DNA from: Achromobacter xylosoxidans
GTDB lineage: Bacteria > Pseudomonadota > Gammaproteobacteria > Burkholderiales > Burkholderiaceae_B
Direction: 5' to 3'
DNA: 64,000 nt
NCBI RefSeq assembly: GCF_014490035.1
Contig: NZ_CP061008.1
Location: forward strand, 5,890,001 to 5,954,000
Below, piece by piece: positions 45,096 through 55,792 of the stretch (its first letter is position 1; every line of letters starts with the position of its first letter). Under the pieces are notes generated by a model. That model worked only from the letters and a program-made list of their open reading frames with translations, made no database searches and had not been told where the DNA came from. A program made the translations under genes and the position numbers.

Positions 45096-45785
45096 ATGCG
45101 CGATAACGTTCTGTCCCTGCGTCCTCTGATTGCGGCCACCGGCTTGGTGCTTGCGGCCCTTGCGGCGCCCGCCCACGCTTTTTCCGATGATGAGGCCCGC
45201 CGGGCCATCCTGGATTTGCGCCAACAGGTGCAGCAGCAGAACGAACAAAGCCAGCGCGCCAAGCTGCAATTGGCCGATCAGATCCAGGCCTTGCAGCAGG
45301 AAGTCGCCCAACTGCGCGACCAGCTCGAACTGGTGTCGCGCCAGCAGCCCTCGGCCAAGCCGGGCGGCGCGGCGGGCAGCGCCAATCCGCCGGGAGCCTC
45401 CGCCGGCGACCCCCAGGAACAGGCCGCCTATGACGGCGCGATCGACCTGTTCCGCAAGGGCCAGTACAAGGAAGCGTCCGAATCGCTGGCCGCCTTCACC
45501 GCCCTGTACCCCGCCAGCCAGCTCGCGCCCAGCGCCCAGTTTTACCTGGGCAGCAGCCGCTATGCACTGAAGGACTTCAAGGGCGCCATCGAGCAATTGA
45601 ACGCCATGGTCCAGAAGGCCCCGGACAACGCGCGCGCGCCGGATGCTCTGCTGGTCATCGCCGGCAGCCAGATCGAAATGAACAATCGCGCCGGCGCCAA
45701 GACGACGCTGCAGCGCATTGTTCGCGACTACCCGACCACGCCGGCCGCCAGCACGGCCAAGAGCCGTCTGCAGCTGCTGCAGTAA
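45096..45785 (+). CDS. cpoB: Cell division coordinator CpoB (YbgF)
   Basis: 229 residues; signal peptide to about residue 28 (AAPAHA), N-terminal coiled coil (ILDLRQQVQQQNEQSQRAKLQLADQIQALQQE in segments, 37-80), Gly/Ala/Pro linker, and a C-terminal TPR domain (QAAYDGAIDLFRKGQYKEA; AQFYLGSSRYALKDFKGAI). In E. coli it links septal wall synthesis with Tol-driven constriction. The stop overlaps by one base the start of the permease gene that follows. Confidence 0.93.
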   Translation: MRDNVLSLRPLIAATGLVLAALAAPAHAFSDDEARRAILDLRQQVQQQNEQSQRAKLQLADQIQALQQEVAQLRDQLELVSRQQPSAKPGGAAGSANPPGASAGDPQEQAAYDGAIDLFRKGQYKEASESLAAFTALYPASQLAPSAQFYLGSSRYALKDFKGAIEQLNAMVQKAPDNARAPDALLVIAGSQIEMNNRAGAKTTLQRIVRDYPTTPAASTAKSRLQLLQ

Positions 45786-46828
45786 TGCCGCCTGCCGCGA
45801 GCGCGGTTGCCGCATACCGGCACATCCTGCGCCGCCGGGCAGGGCTTATCGCCCTGCTGCTGGCGGCGCTTTTCATTGCGCTGCTGGCCGACTTCACCGT
45901 CGGCCCCTCGGGCCTGCCCTGGGGCGAACTGTGGCAGACGCTCACTGCACCCGGCGCGGCTGATCCGACCACCCGAGTCATCGTGTGGGACATCCGTCTG
46001 CCATCGACGTTGATGGCCGCCCTGGTCGGCATGGCGCTGGGGATGGCGGGCGCGGAAATGCAGACCATCCTGAACAACCCCCTGGCCAGCCCATTTACGC
46101 TGGGCGTGTCGTCCGCCGCGGCCTTTGGCGCCTCGCTGGCCATCGTGCTGCAGCTGGGCCTGCCCGGCGTTCCCGCTGGCTGGCTGGTGGCCGGCAACGC
46201 TTTCCTGTTTGCGCTGCTGGCGGCCTTGATGCTGGACGCCGTGACCCGTTGGGGCGGCATGAATACCTCGGGCGTGGTGCTGTTCGGCATCGCCATGCTG
46301 TTCACCTTCAATGCGCTGGTGTCGCTGGTGCAGTTCATGGCCAGCGCCGAGGCGCTGCAGAACCTGGTGTTCTGGACCATGGGCAGCTTGTCGCGTTCCA
46401 GCTGGACCACGGTCGGCGTGCTGGCGGCGGCCTTTGCCGTGGCGCTGCCGCTGGCCATGCGCCAATCCTGGAAACTGACCGCGCTGCGCCTGGGCGAGGA
46501 CCGCGCCGCGAGCTTCGGTGTGGACGTGCGCCGCGTGCGCGTTGCGGCGCTGGCCCGGGTCAGCCTGCTGTCGGCGCTGGCGGTGGCCTTTGTCGGCACG
46601 ATAGGCTTCATCGGGTTGGTCGCGCCGCACATTGCGCGGCGGCTGTTCGGCGAGGACCACCGCTACTTCCTGCCGGGCAGCGCGTTGGTAGGCGCGGTGA
46701 TCCTGTCACTGGCGTCGATCGCCTCCAAGAACCTCATGCCGGGCGTGGTCGTGCCGGTGGGTATCGTGACCGCCCTGGTCGGCATACCCTTTTTCGCGTC
46801 GGTGGTGCTGCGCCGGCAGATGCCATGA
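45785..46828 (+). CDS. FecCD-family ABC transporter permease
   Basis: 347 residues with about nine or ten helices, of the type that forms the membrane part of iron-siderophore, haem or vitamin B12 importers. Family segments: WDIRLPSTLMAALVGMALGMAGAEMQTILNNPLASPF (in parts), ATPase-contact loop GEDRAASFGVDVRR and TIGFIGLVAPHIARRLFGEDHR. One gene presumably forms a homodimer, as in BtuC. Coupled by overlap to cpoB before it and the ATPase after it. No binding-protein gene is adjacent. Confidence 0.92.
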   Translation: MPPAASAVAAYRHILRRRAGLIALLLAALFIALLADFTVGPSGLPWGELWQTLTAPGAADPTTRVIVWDIRLPSTLMAALVGMALGMAGAEMQTILNNPLASPFTLGVSSAAAFGASLAIVLQLGLPGVPAGWLVAGNAFLFALLAALMLDAVTRWGGMNTSGVVLFGIAMLFTFNALVSLVQFMASAEALQNLVFWTMGSLSRSSWTTVGVLAAAFAVALPLAMRQSWKLTALRLGEDRAASFGVDVRRVRVAALARVSLLSALAVAFVGTIGFIGLVAPHIARRLFGEDHRYFLPGSALVGAVILSLASIASKNLMPGVVVPVGIVTALVGIPFFASVVLRRQMP

Positions 46829-47634
46829 CCGCGCCGCGCACCGCTGCAGCAACGACGCTATCCGTGCGCGGCCTCACGGCCGGCTACGGACGCTCGGACG
46901 TGCTGCATGCGCTGTCGATACCCGAGTTGCCCGCCGGCCAGGTGACCGCTCTGCTCGGCCCCAACGGCAGCGGCAAATCCACCCTGCTCAAGACCCTGGC
47001 GGGCCTGGTCCGCGTGCGCGCCGGACAGGTCACGCTGGACGGCCGCGACCTGCTGCGCCAGAGCTTCGGCGAACGCGCGCGCCACGTGGTCTACTTGCCC
47101 CAGGGCCTGCCCGCGGCCGTGCACCTGCGGGTGTTCGAATCCGTGCTGGTGGCGGCCAAGGCGGGCGACGGGCTGGGTACGCCAGTGGACATGCAAGCCA
47201 TAGACCGGCTGCTGGAGCGCCTGGGCATTGCCCATCTGGCCTTGCAGTACCTGGATTCGCTGTCCGGCGGACAGAAGCAGCTGGTGGGACTGGCGCAGGC
47301 CTTGATCCGCCACCCGCGCGTGCTGCTGCTGGACGAACCGCTGTCGGCGCTGGACCTGAACTACCAGTTTCACGTCATGCAGCTGCTGCGGCAGGAAACC
47401 CTGGAACATGGCCTGATCAGCGTCATCGTGCTGCATGACCTGAACGTGGCGCTACAGCACGCCGACCGGGCCGTCATGATCCATGACGGCCGGCTGCACG
47501 CGGCGGGCCTGCCGGCGGACGTGATCACGCCGGCATCGCTGGCGGCGGTCTACGGGGTGGAAGGACGGGTGGAGGCCTGCTCGCGCGGCCTGCGGCAGGT
47601 GCTGATCGACGGGCTGCAAGCGCGCCCGCACTGA
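46825..47634 (+). CDS. ABC transporter ATP-binding protein (FecE/BtuD-like)
   Basis: 269 residues. Walker A GPNGSGKST (45-53), Q loop YLPQGLP, signature LSGGQKQLVGLAQAL, Walker B VLLLDEPLSALDL and switch LHDLNVALQHADR. It overlaps the permease stop by four bases (ATGA), so both are made together. Substrate probably a metal chelate, not determinable further. Confidence 0.93.
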   Translation: MTAPRTAAATTLSVRGLTAGYGRSDVLHALSIPELPAGQVTALLGPNGSGKSTLLKTLAGLVRVRAGQVTLDGRDLLRQSFGERARHVVYLPQGLPAAVHLRVFESVLVAAKAGDGLGTPVDMQAIDRLLERLGIAHLALQYLDSLSGGQKQLVGLAQALIRHPRVLLLDEPLSALDLNYQFHVMQLLRQETLEHGLISVIVLHDLNVALQHADRAVMIHDGRLHAAGLPADVITPASLAAVYGVEGRVEACSRGLRQVLIDGLQARPH

Positions 47635-47652
47635 ACGCGGGACAGCGCGATG

Positions 47653-48150
47653 TCAGGCGCGCAGCGCCACGTCCACGACCGGCGCGCCGGTCATGTCCGC
47701 CAGTTGCCGCGGCGTCAGGTTGAACACCGCATGCGGATGTCCCGCGGCAGCCCACAGGCTGTCGTAGTTGAAAAGATCCGCGTCCAGCAGCATCACCGGC
47801 TTGACCGCATGGCCGATGGGACACACGCCGCCGATCGCATAGCCGGTCATGTCGCGCACGAACTTCGCGTCCGCCTTGGCCAGCGGACCCACCTGCGAGG
47901 CCACCTTGGCCTCGTCCACTCGGTTCGCGCCGCTGGCGATGACCAGCACCGGCGCGTCATCCGAGGCGCGCCGGAAGATGATGGACTTGGCGATCTGCGC
48001 GACCTCGCAGCCTAGCCCCGCCGCCGCTTCCGCCGAGGTCTTGCCGGTTTGCGGCAGGACGACCACGGGCTTGTCATGCCCCAGTTCCAGCAGCAGGCGC
48101 GCGACGCGCTGGGCGGATTCGGGCAAGGCGGCAAGGGACTCAGGCGACAT
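47653..48150 (-). CDS. YbaK/EbsC-family aminoacyl-tRNA deacylase
   Basis: 165 residues of the YbaK/ProX editing fold: EVAQIAKSIIFRR, VLVIASGANRVDEAKVA and the GYAIGGVCPIGH loop, with the conserved Lys and Gly residues. Members hydrolyse misacylated tRNAs such as Cys- or Ala-tRNAPro. No partner gene nearby except proS 7 kb away. Confidence 0.88.
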   Translation of the reverse strand: MSPESLAALPESAQRVARLLLELGHDKPVVVLPQTGKTSAEAAAGLGCEVAQIAKSIIFRRASDDAPVLVIASGANRVDEAKVASQVGPLAKADAKFVRDMTGYAIGGVCPIGHAVKPVMLLDADLFNYDSLWAAAGHPHAVFNLTPRQLADMTGAPVVDVALRA

Positions 48151-48278
48151 CGGGACGGCTCCGTTGAGTTGGGAAATAGGCGCGGCCAGCGCGCCGGGAC
48201 ATCGGAAACGAGTTTATCAGCGCGGAGGCGCGGCGCCTGCGGGCTAGAATGCGCTCCTGGCTTTCCCACACGACACCC

Positions 48279-49088
48279 ATGCGTTCCGAACCCGTCCTGC
48301 CCCTGCAAACCGCCCTGATTGGCGGCTACGCCATGTCCTACACCGAGTACGGCAGCGGTGCGCCCCTGGTGCTGGTGCACGGCTCCTTGTCCGACTGCCG
48401 CTACTGGAAGTCGCAGATGGCGCCGCTGGGCAAGTCGTTCCGCGTGCTGGCGGTCTGCCTGCGCCGCTACTGGCCTGAAACCTGGGACGGCGAAGGCGAG
48501 GGTTTTTCAGTCGAACAGCATGCCAGCGACGTGCTGGAGTTCATCGATACGGTGGCAGGCGAACCGGCCCATCTGGTGGGCCATTCCCGCGGCGGCCGCG
48601 TGGCGCTGGAGGCCGCATTGCAGCAGCCTGCCGCGCTGCGCAGCCTGACCCTGGCCGATCCGGGCCTGCCGCTGCCCGGCGACGACGACCTGCGCGGGGG
48701 CTTTCGCCAGCGCGCGCTGGCGCTCATCCGCGACGGCGAGATCGAAGATGGCCTGGCGCTGTTCGTGGATACCGTCACCGGACCCGACACCTGGCAACGC
48801 ATGGTGCCGTGGTTCAAGGAAATGGTGCGCGACAACGTCGGCACGCTGTTCGGGCAGGCCGAGGAAAAGCCCGAAGCGCTGACGCCCGGGCAGATCGGCA
48901 CGCTGAAGCTGCCGACCCTGCTGATTGGCGGCGCGCTCAGCCCCGCGCCCTATCCGGCCGTTTTGGATGCCCTGTCGCAATGGCTGCCGCAAGCGCAGCG
49001 CGTGACGATCACCGGATCGTCGCACGGCATGAACCTGGGCAATCCGCGCGCCTTCAACGGCGCGATCGAGGCATTCATCGGCGGCTGA
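48279..49088 (+). CDS. Alpha/beta hydrolase
   Basis: 269 residues. Oxyanion motif LVLVHGSLSD (30-39), nucleophile elbow VGHSRGG with Ser103, a late acid region TLLIGGALSPAPYP and catalytic histidine in GSSHGMNLGNP. The last of these suggests Asp is replaced or placed differently, so the acid residue is uncertain. An in-frame ATG at 48249 is also possible. Substrate unknown. Confidence 0.85.
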   Translation: MRSEPVLPLQTALIGGYAMSYTEYGSGAPLVLVHGSLSDCRYWKSQMAPLGKSFRVLAVCLRRYWPETWDGEGEGFSVEQHASDVLEFIDTVAGEPAHLVGHSRGGRVALEAALQQPAALRSLTLADPGLPLPGDDDLRGGFRQRALALIRDGEIEDGLALFVDTVTGPDTWQRMVPWFKEMVRDNVGTLFGQAEEKPEALTPGQIGTLKLPTLLIGGALSPAPYPAVLDALSQWLPQAQRVTITGSSHGMNLGNPRAFNGAIEAFIGG

Positions 49089-49171
49089 GGCCGGCGCCCC
49101 CGCCGCAAGCCAGCGTTCGGCGCCGAGCTGTCGCATGCGCTCGGCCGCAAGGCGAGCCAGGCAAGCACGCC

Positions 49172-49642
49172 TCAGGGCTCGACCGAAGGCGTGTGCTTCA
49201 GACGCCGCAACACGAAGGTGGAACGGCTGTGCCGCACGCCGCGCAGCTTGTAGAGCCGCTTGCGCAGGAACTCCTCGTAGCCTTCGGTTCCCGCCACCGC
49301 CACCTTGATCAGATAGTCATACTCGCCCGTCACGAGAAAGGCCTCGACCACTTCCGGCAGCCGCGTGATCTCTTCGCCAAAGCGCGCCAGCGTGTCGTCA
49401 TCGTGGTGTTCCAGCGTCACCTCGATCATGACGGTGTCCGGCAAGCCCAGCGCCTTCTGGTTCAAGAGGGCGGCGTAGCCCTCGATCACGCCCGCCTCCT
49501 CCAGCGCCTTGACCCGGTTCCAGCAAGGCGTGGGCGACAGGCCCACCTGCTCGGCCAGTTTCAGGTTGGTGAGGCGCCCGTCCGCACGCAGCGCGCGCAG
49601 GATCTTGCGGTCGGTTTCGTCGATTTTGGGCGATGTGGACAT
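49172..49642 (-). CDS. Lrp/AsnC-family transcriptional regulator
   Basis: 156 residues. Winged helix (IDETDRKILRALRADGRLTNLKLAEQVGLSPTPCWNRV in parts) and RAM domain (VMIEVTLEHHDDDTLARFGEEI; EAFLVTGEYDYLIKVAV). It is divergent from the EamA exporter gene, as often found for Lrp-type regulators that control amino-acid exporters. Confidence 0.92.
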   Translation of the reverse strand: MSTSPKIDETDRKILRALRADGRLTNLKLAEQVGLSPTPCWNRVKALEEAGVIEGYAALLNQKALGLPDTVMIEVTLEHHDDDTLARFGEEITRLPEVVEAFLVTGEYDYLIKVAVAGTEGYEEFLRKRLYKLRGVRHSRSTFVLRRLKHTPSVEP

Positions 49643-49659
49643 GGGAAGGCCGATAGAAA

Positions 49660-49732
49660 AGATATTTTCCCTGGAAAAACCAATTCTACAAGACAGATAT
49701 TTTCCTGAATCAGCAAATACGGCGTGAATCAG
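49660..49732. promoter_or_regulatory. Candidate Lrp-type operator region
   Basis: AGATATTTTCC occurs twice (49660-49670 and 49695-49705), 35 bases apart, and TGAATCAG twice (49706-49713 and 49725-49732), 19 bases apart. The AT-rich stretch lies between the divergent Lrp and EamA genes. Confidence 0.5.
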
Positions 49733-49887
49733 GAAACCTATTTTGCCCTCCTGCCCGTAGACTCTCCTGCAAGACGGTCACCTATCCCGCCCGTCCGATT
49801 TCGGCGTCCACGCTGCGGCACAACCCGGCGCAGACGCCGGCAGTATCAACGCAGCACGCCGCGCGCCGATCCGCACGGCAGGAAACC

Positions 49888-50844
49888 ATGTCTCTCGCAG
49901 CAGCAGCACCCGCAAGAACCGGCCTGGGCCTTTCCGGCACCGCCATGCTTTTGGCCGCTCCGGCGCTCTTCGCCTCCAACATGGTGGCGGCCCGCTGGGC
50001 CCATGATGCCAACCTCCCCCCCGTGTTCCTGGCCTTCGGCCGCTGGCTGATCGCCCTGCTGATCCTGCTGCCACTGGCCGCGCCCGCCCTGCGCGCGCAT
50101 CGCAAGATCTTGTGGCGCGCCCTGCCGTCGCTGGCGCCGCTGGCGGTGCTGGGCATGGGCGTGGCCGTGGCGCCGCAATACATCGGCGCCCAGAACACCA
50201 GCGCGACCAACATCGCCCTGATCTTTTCGTGCAGCCCCATCCTGGTGGCGCTGCTGGAAGCCATCATCTGGCGCAAGCCGCTGTCCGCCCTGCGCGGCGC
50301 GGGCCTGGCGCTGGCCTTGGGCGGCGTACTGGTGGTGCTGGCGCGCGGTGACGCGCAGACGCTGGCCCGCCTGGATTTCGGCCAAGGGGATCTCTGGGTG
50401 CTGCTGGCCGCCACTGGCTGGGCCTTCTACACCGTGTTGCAGAAGCGGCTGAGTCTGCCCGCGGTGCCGGACAGCGCCCGGCTGGCCGCCATGATGCTGG
50501 GCGGCGTGCTGGCCCTGGCGCCCTTTGCCGCGATCGAGGCCGCGGCCGGCGCCACGCCGCCCTGGGGCGATCCGCGACTGGCCGCGGTGCTGCTGTTCCT
50601 GGCGGTGGTGCCCAGCCTGGGCGCGTACTACGTGTACGGCCGCCTGATCAGCCAGGCCGGGCCGGCCACCGCGGGGCTGTCGATGTTCCTGGTGCCGGTC
50701 TATGCCGCGCTGCTGGCCTGGCCGCTGCTGGGCGAAGCCCCGCAGCTGTTCCATGCCTACGGTTTCGTGATGATCCTGCTGGGCGTGAAGCTGGCCTCGT
50801 CGCGCATGCGCGCGGCGGCGGCCACGGCCGCCGCCCCGGCCTGA
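49888..50844 (+). CDS. EamA-family (DMT) exporter
   Basis: 318 residues, about ten helices in two EamA repeats (ASNMVAARWAHDANLPPVFLAFGRW early; YYVYGRLISQAGPATAGLSMFLVPVYAALLAW in the second half). Probably exports an amino acid or small metabolite. Divergent from an Lrp-type regulator. Confidence 0.88.
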   Translation: MSLAAAAPARTGLGLSGTAMLLAAPALFASNMVAARWAHDANLPPVFLAFGRWLIALLILLPLAAPALRAHRKILWRALPSLAPLAVLGMGVAVAPQYIGAQNTSATNIALIFSCSPILVALLEAIIWRKPLSALRGAGLALALGGVLVVLARGDAQTLARLDFGQGDLWVLLAATGWAFYTVLQKRLSLPAVPDSARLAAMMLGGVLALAPFAAIEAAAGATPPWGDPRLAAVLLFLAVVPSLGAYYVYGRLISQAGPATAGLSMFLVPVYAALLAWPLLGEAPQLFHAYGFVMILLGVKLASSRMRAAAATAAAPA

Positions 50845-50854
50845 AGCGGACGGC

Positions 50855-52966
<2,112 letters not shown>

Positions 52967-53143
52967 GGCCTCTTCCCTTGCAGTGAACTACCGGGCGAAG
53001 ACGGCAAGCCCGACCGGGCCTTGCCGCGGCGGGCGCCATGCCGCGTAGGGTGCTTGAGAATCGCGGAACCGCGCCCGCACTGATGCGTAAATATTACGCG
53101 CGGCGCGACAAGAAACAAGCCTAGTCCCTGCAAGGGCCAAGGA

Positions 53144-53173
53144 TAAAAAAAAGCCCCTCCAACGGGAGGGGCT
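53144..53173 (-). terminator. Terminator after the universal stress protein gene
   Basis: On the minus strand AGCCCCTCCC, 3-base loop, GGAGGGGCT then a run of T. It separates the uspA-like gene from fusA. Confidence 0.9.
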
Positions 53174-53236
53174 CGTTTGCCATGCACCAGCCTGGGGCGA
53201 GCCTCAGGGGCTGCCCGCAGCGGCGTACCGTGCAGG

Positions 53237-53701
53237 CTACTTCTTTTCTTCCTTGACGCGGTACACCAGCACGGCGGTGCTGGCCAGCGACAGAACCTTG
53301 GCGGTGACGCTGCCCAGCAGCAGGCGCGAGAGGCCGCTGCGGCCGTGGCTGCCGATGAAGATCAGATCGCAGCCGGCGTCGGCGGCGGCTTGCACGATGC
53401 CGTCGGCAACGTTGAAGTTCGACACGGCGCGCGACTCGGACTTCACGCCGGCGGTGTCGGCGCGGTCGGTGATCTGCTTGAGGTACTTGTCGGCCTGCTC
53501 GGCGGAGGCCTTTTCGTAGTCTTCGTCGGTGATGGCGTAGGCGGCAGCCATGCCGTCAAAGCCGATCGTGGCTGCGAAGGGCTGGGTCACGTAGAGCGCG
53601 ACGACTTCAGCGCCCACGGAACGCGCAAAGCAAATGCCGGCATTGGCGGCTTGGGCCGAGAGCGGAGAACCGTCGGTGGGAATCAGGATCTTCTTGAACA
53701 T
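53237..53701 (-). CDS. Universal stress protein (UspA family)
   Basis: 154 residues, one Usp domain. FKKILIPTDGSPLS at the start and the ATP-binding motif GSHGRSGLSRLLLGSVT near the end (G-2X-G-9X-G-S/T), so it belongs to the ATP-binding UspFG type. A single gene with its own terminator. Confidence 0.93.
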   Translation of the reverse strand: MFKKILIPTDGSPLSAQAANAGICFARSVGAEVVALYVTQPFAATIGFDGMAAAYAITDEDYEKASAEQADKYLKQITDRADTAGVKSESRAVSNFNVADGIVQAAADAGCDLIFIGSHGRSGLSRLLLGSVTAKVLSLASTAVLVYRVKEEKK

Positions 53702-53799
53702 CTTGCCTGCTCCTGTTTGTGAGGTACCTCCATGCTACCGGAAACGCGCCAGGTTCACATCAACCGAACCCGGCGCGCCTTGACGCGCGTCAAGCGCGA

Positions 53800-54144
53800 T
53801 CAGCCCAGCTGCTGGGCGGCGGCGAACAGATTGGTGCAGCGGGTGCCGGTGCGGCAGTACGCCAGGACCGGGCCCGGCAGCGTGCGCAGCAGCTCGGCGA
53901 AACGCACCACGTCGGCGGCGGTCATGGCGCTGCCGACTACGGGCTGGTATTCGATCTGCAGGCCGGCGGCCAGGGCGGCCTTGGACACGTCCGCGGCGGT
54001 GGGCTGGTCCGGGCCGCCTTCAAAATCGGGACGGTTGATGATCACGCTCTTGTAGCCGGCGGCGGCGACGTCCGCCATGTCGTCCGGGCCGAGCTGGGGC
54101 GCGACGGCGAAATTCTGGGTCAGGGGTTTGATGGGTGCGGACAT
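53800..54144 (-). CDS. DUF442 / TIGR01244-type phosphatase-like protein
   Basis: 114 residues; begins IKPLTQNFAVAPQLGPDDM and ends with YCRTGTRCTNL. The CRTGTR loop (Cys97 to Arg102) resembles a tyrosine phosphatase P-loop but is one residue shorter than CX5R. The same domain is found fused to a persulfide dioxygenase in Blh/BigR-type sulfide systems, so persulfide chemistry is possible. Catalysis is unproven. Confidence 0.82.
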   Translation of the reverse strand: MSAPIKPLTQNFAVAPQLGPDDMADVAAAGYKSVIINRPDFEGGPDQPTAADVSKAALAAGLQIEYQPVVGSAMTAADVVRFAELLRTLPGPVLAYCRTGTRCTNLFAAAQQLG

Positions 54145-54182
54145 GGCGGTTCCTTCAATGGCTTCAAAGAGACAGCTTTCTA

Positions 54183-55643
54183 TTATTGATTGCTGGAGGC
54201 GTTTTGCGCGAAGATTTTTTCCAGATCGGTCCAGACGCCGCGATGATCGGCGATCGTGACCGAAAAGCGCAGCATCGTGGACGGCGCCTGGGACGGGGAA
54301 AACAGCGTGCCCGGAGCCAGCAGCATGCCGTGGTCGGCCGCCACGCGCGCCAGCGCCTCGGTATCGCGGCCGTAATCGGCCCAGACGAACATGCCGGCGT
54401 GCGGCTCGTGGTGCACCGTCAACCCCAGTTTCAGCAACCCTTTCAGGCAGCGCTGGCGGGCGTCGTCCACCCGCAGGCGCACGCGCTCGATGTGGCGGCG
54501 GTACTGCCCTTCCATCAGCACCCGGTGGATCACCCGCTCGCCGAGTTCGGGCGAGGTCAGGCCGGCCAGCATCTTCAGGTCGGCGAGCTTCTGCAGGATG
54601 TCGGGATTCGCCGCCAGATAGCCCACGCGCAGGCTGGCCGCCAGCATCTTGGAATAACCGCCCACCAGGATCACCCGTTTCAGGCGGTCCAGCGCGGCCA
54701 GCTTCATGGCGCCGCCCGGATGCAGTTCGCCGTAGGTGTCGTCCTCGACCACGAGAAAATCGTGGCGTTCGGCGATGCGCAGGATGTCGTAGGCGGCGCC
54801 GGCCGACAACGTGTGGCCGGTGGGGTTGTGCACGGAACTGTTGATGATGAAGAGCTTGGGCTTGTGTTGGGCAGCCAGCTGTTCGAGCAGCGCCGTATCG
54901 GGGCCGTCGGGGCCGCGCGGCACGCCGATCAGGCGCGCGCCGAAGGCGGCCAATCGGCCGAAGATGACGAACCAGGCCGGGTCTTCGACCAGCACGGTGT
55001 CGCCCGGTTTGACCAGGTGCCGCGCGATCAGGTCCAGGCCGTGCGTGACGCCGTTGGTCGTCAGCAGGTTGAGTTCCGGATGCGCAGGCACGCCATCGTT
55101 CTGCAGGAAGGCGGCGATCTGCTGACGCAGCGGCGCGAAGCCCTGCGGGTGGCCATAGCTGACCAGATGGCCGCGCACCGAACGGCCCACGGCGCGCACC
55201 GCGCCCGCCACCATCTCGGGGTCGAGCCAGTCCGCCGGCAGCAGCCCTGCGCCGCCCGGCATGCCTGAAGGGTTGGTGTCGCGGAACATGCTGCGCAACA
55301 GCCAGGCGACATCGATCCGGGCAGGCGGCGTGAACGCCGCGGGCGCCGCGCTGGCCACGGCGGCCAGGTGGCCGCTGCGCGCCCGCACGAAGAACCCCGC
55401 GCCCCGCCGCGACTGCACCAGGCCGCGGGCCACCAGGCGGTCGTAGGCCTCGACCACGGTGAAGCGGCTGACGCCCGACTGTTCGGCCATCTTGCGGATC
55501 GACGGCAGCCGGGTGCCGGGCCGCAGACCCTGTTCATCGATGCGGCGCGCCAGCCCATCGGCCAGCTGTGTCACCAAGGTGGCGTCGGCCTGGCGCACGG
55601 GCTGCCAGGGCATGGGGGAGGTCGCGGCGGCGGCAACTGTCAT
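54183..55643 (-). CDS. MocR/PdxR-type regulator (GntR helix-turn-helix fused to aminotransferase)
   Basis: 486 residues. N-terminal GntR winged helix (GLRPGTRLPSIRKMAEQSGVSRFTVVEAYDRLVARG in parts, about 35-85) and a fold-type I aminotransferase domain with the PLP lysine in VGGYSKMLAASLRVGY, NPTG in SSVHNPTGHT and DDTYGEL. Such proteins sense PLP or an amine-related ligand and usually control the divergent gene. Here that is an EamA-LysE exporter pair. Direct repeats in the promoter fit MocR binding. Confidence 0.92.
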   Translation of the reverse strand: MTVAAAATSPMPWQPVRQADATLVTQLADGLARRIDEQGLRPGTRLPSIRKMAEQSGVSRFTVVEAYDRLVARGLVQSRRGAGFFVRARSGHLAAVASAAPAAFTPPARIDVAWLLRSMFRDTNPSGMPGGAGLLPADWLDPEMVAGAVRAVGRSVRGHLVSYGHPQGFAPLRQQIAAFLQNDGVPAHPELNLLTTNGVTHGLDLIARHLVKPGDTVLVEDPAWFVIFGRLAAFGARLIGVPRGPDGPDTALLEQLAAQHKPKLFIINSSVHNPTGHTLSAGAAYDILRIAERHDFLVVEDDTYGELHPGGAMKLAALDRLKRVILVGGYSKMLAASLRVGYLAANPDILQKLADLKMLAGLTSPELGERVIHRVLMEGQYRRHIERVRLRVDDARQRCLKGLLKLGLTVHHEPHAGMFVWADYGRDTEALARVAADHGMLLAPGTLFSPSQAPSTMLRFSVTIADHRGVWTDLEKIFAQNASSNQ

Positions 55644-55684
55644 GGGGATTTCACCAGGCCAGTAAGTAAAGTGATATGCAAAAG

Positions 55685-55702
55685 TGTACCGGTACTGTAC
55701 CG
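55685..55702. promoter_or_regulatory. Direct-repeat operator for the MocR regulator (candidate)
   Basis: TGTACCG at 55685-55691 and again at 55696-55702, one helical turn (11 bases) apart. They also form overlapping palindromes GTACCGGTAC and GGTACTGTACC. Located in the divergent promoter region 55644-55792. Confidence 0.6.
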
Positions 55703-55792
55703 ATAACTATGCGTAGAGTGACAGCAATGCCGAAAACCCGCAATAGCGGATGGGCACGATGCCCGCGGCGTTCCCCAACCTTGGTGGCTGTG

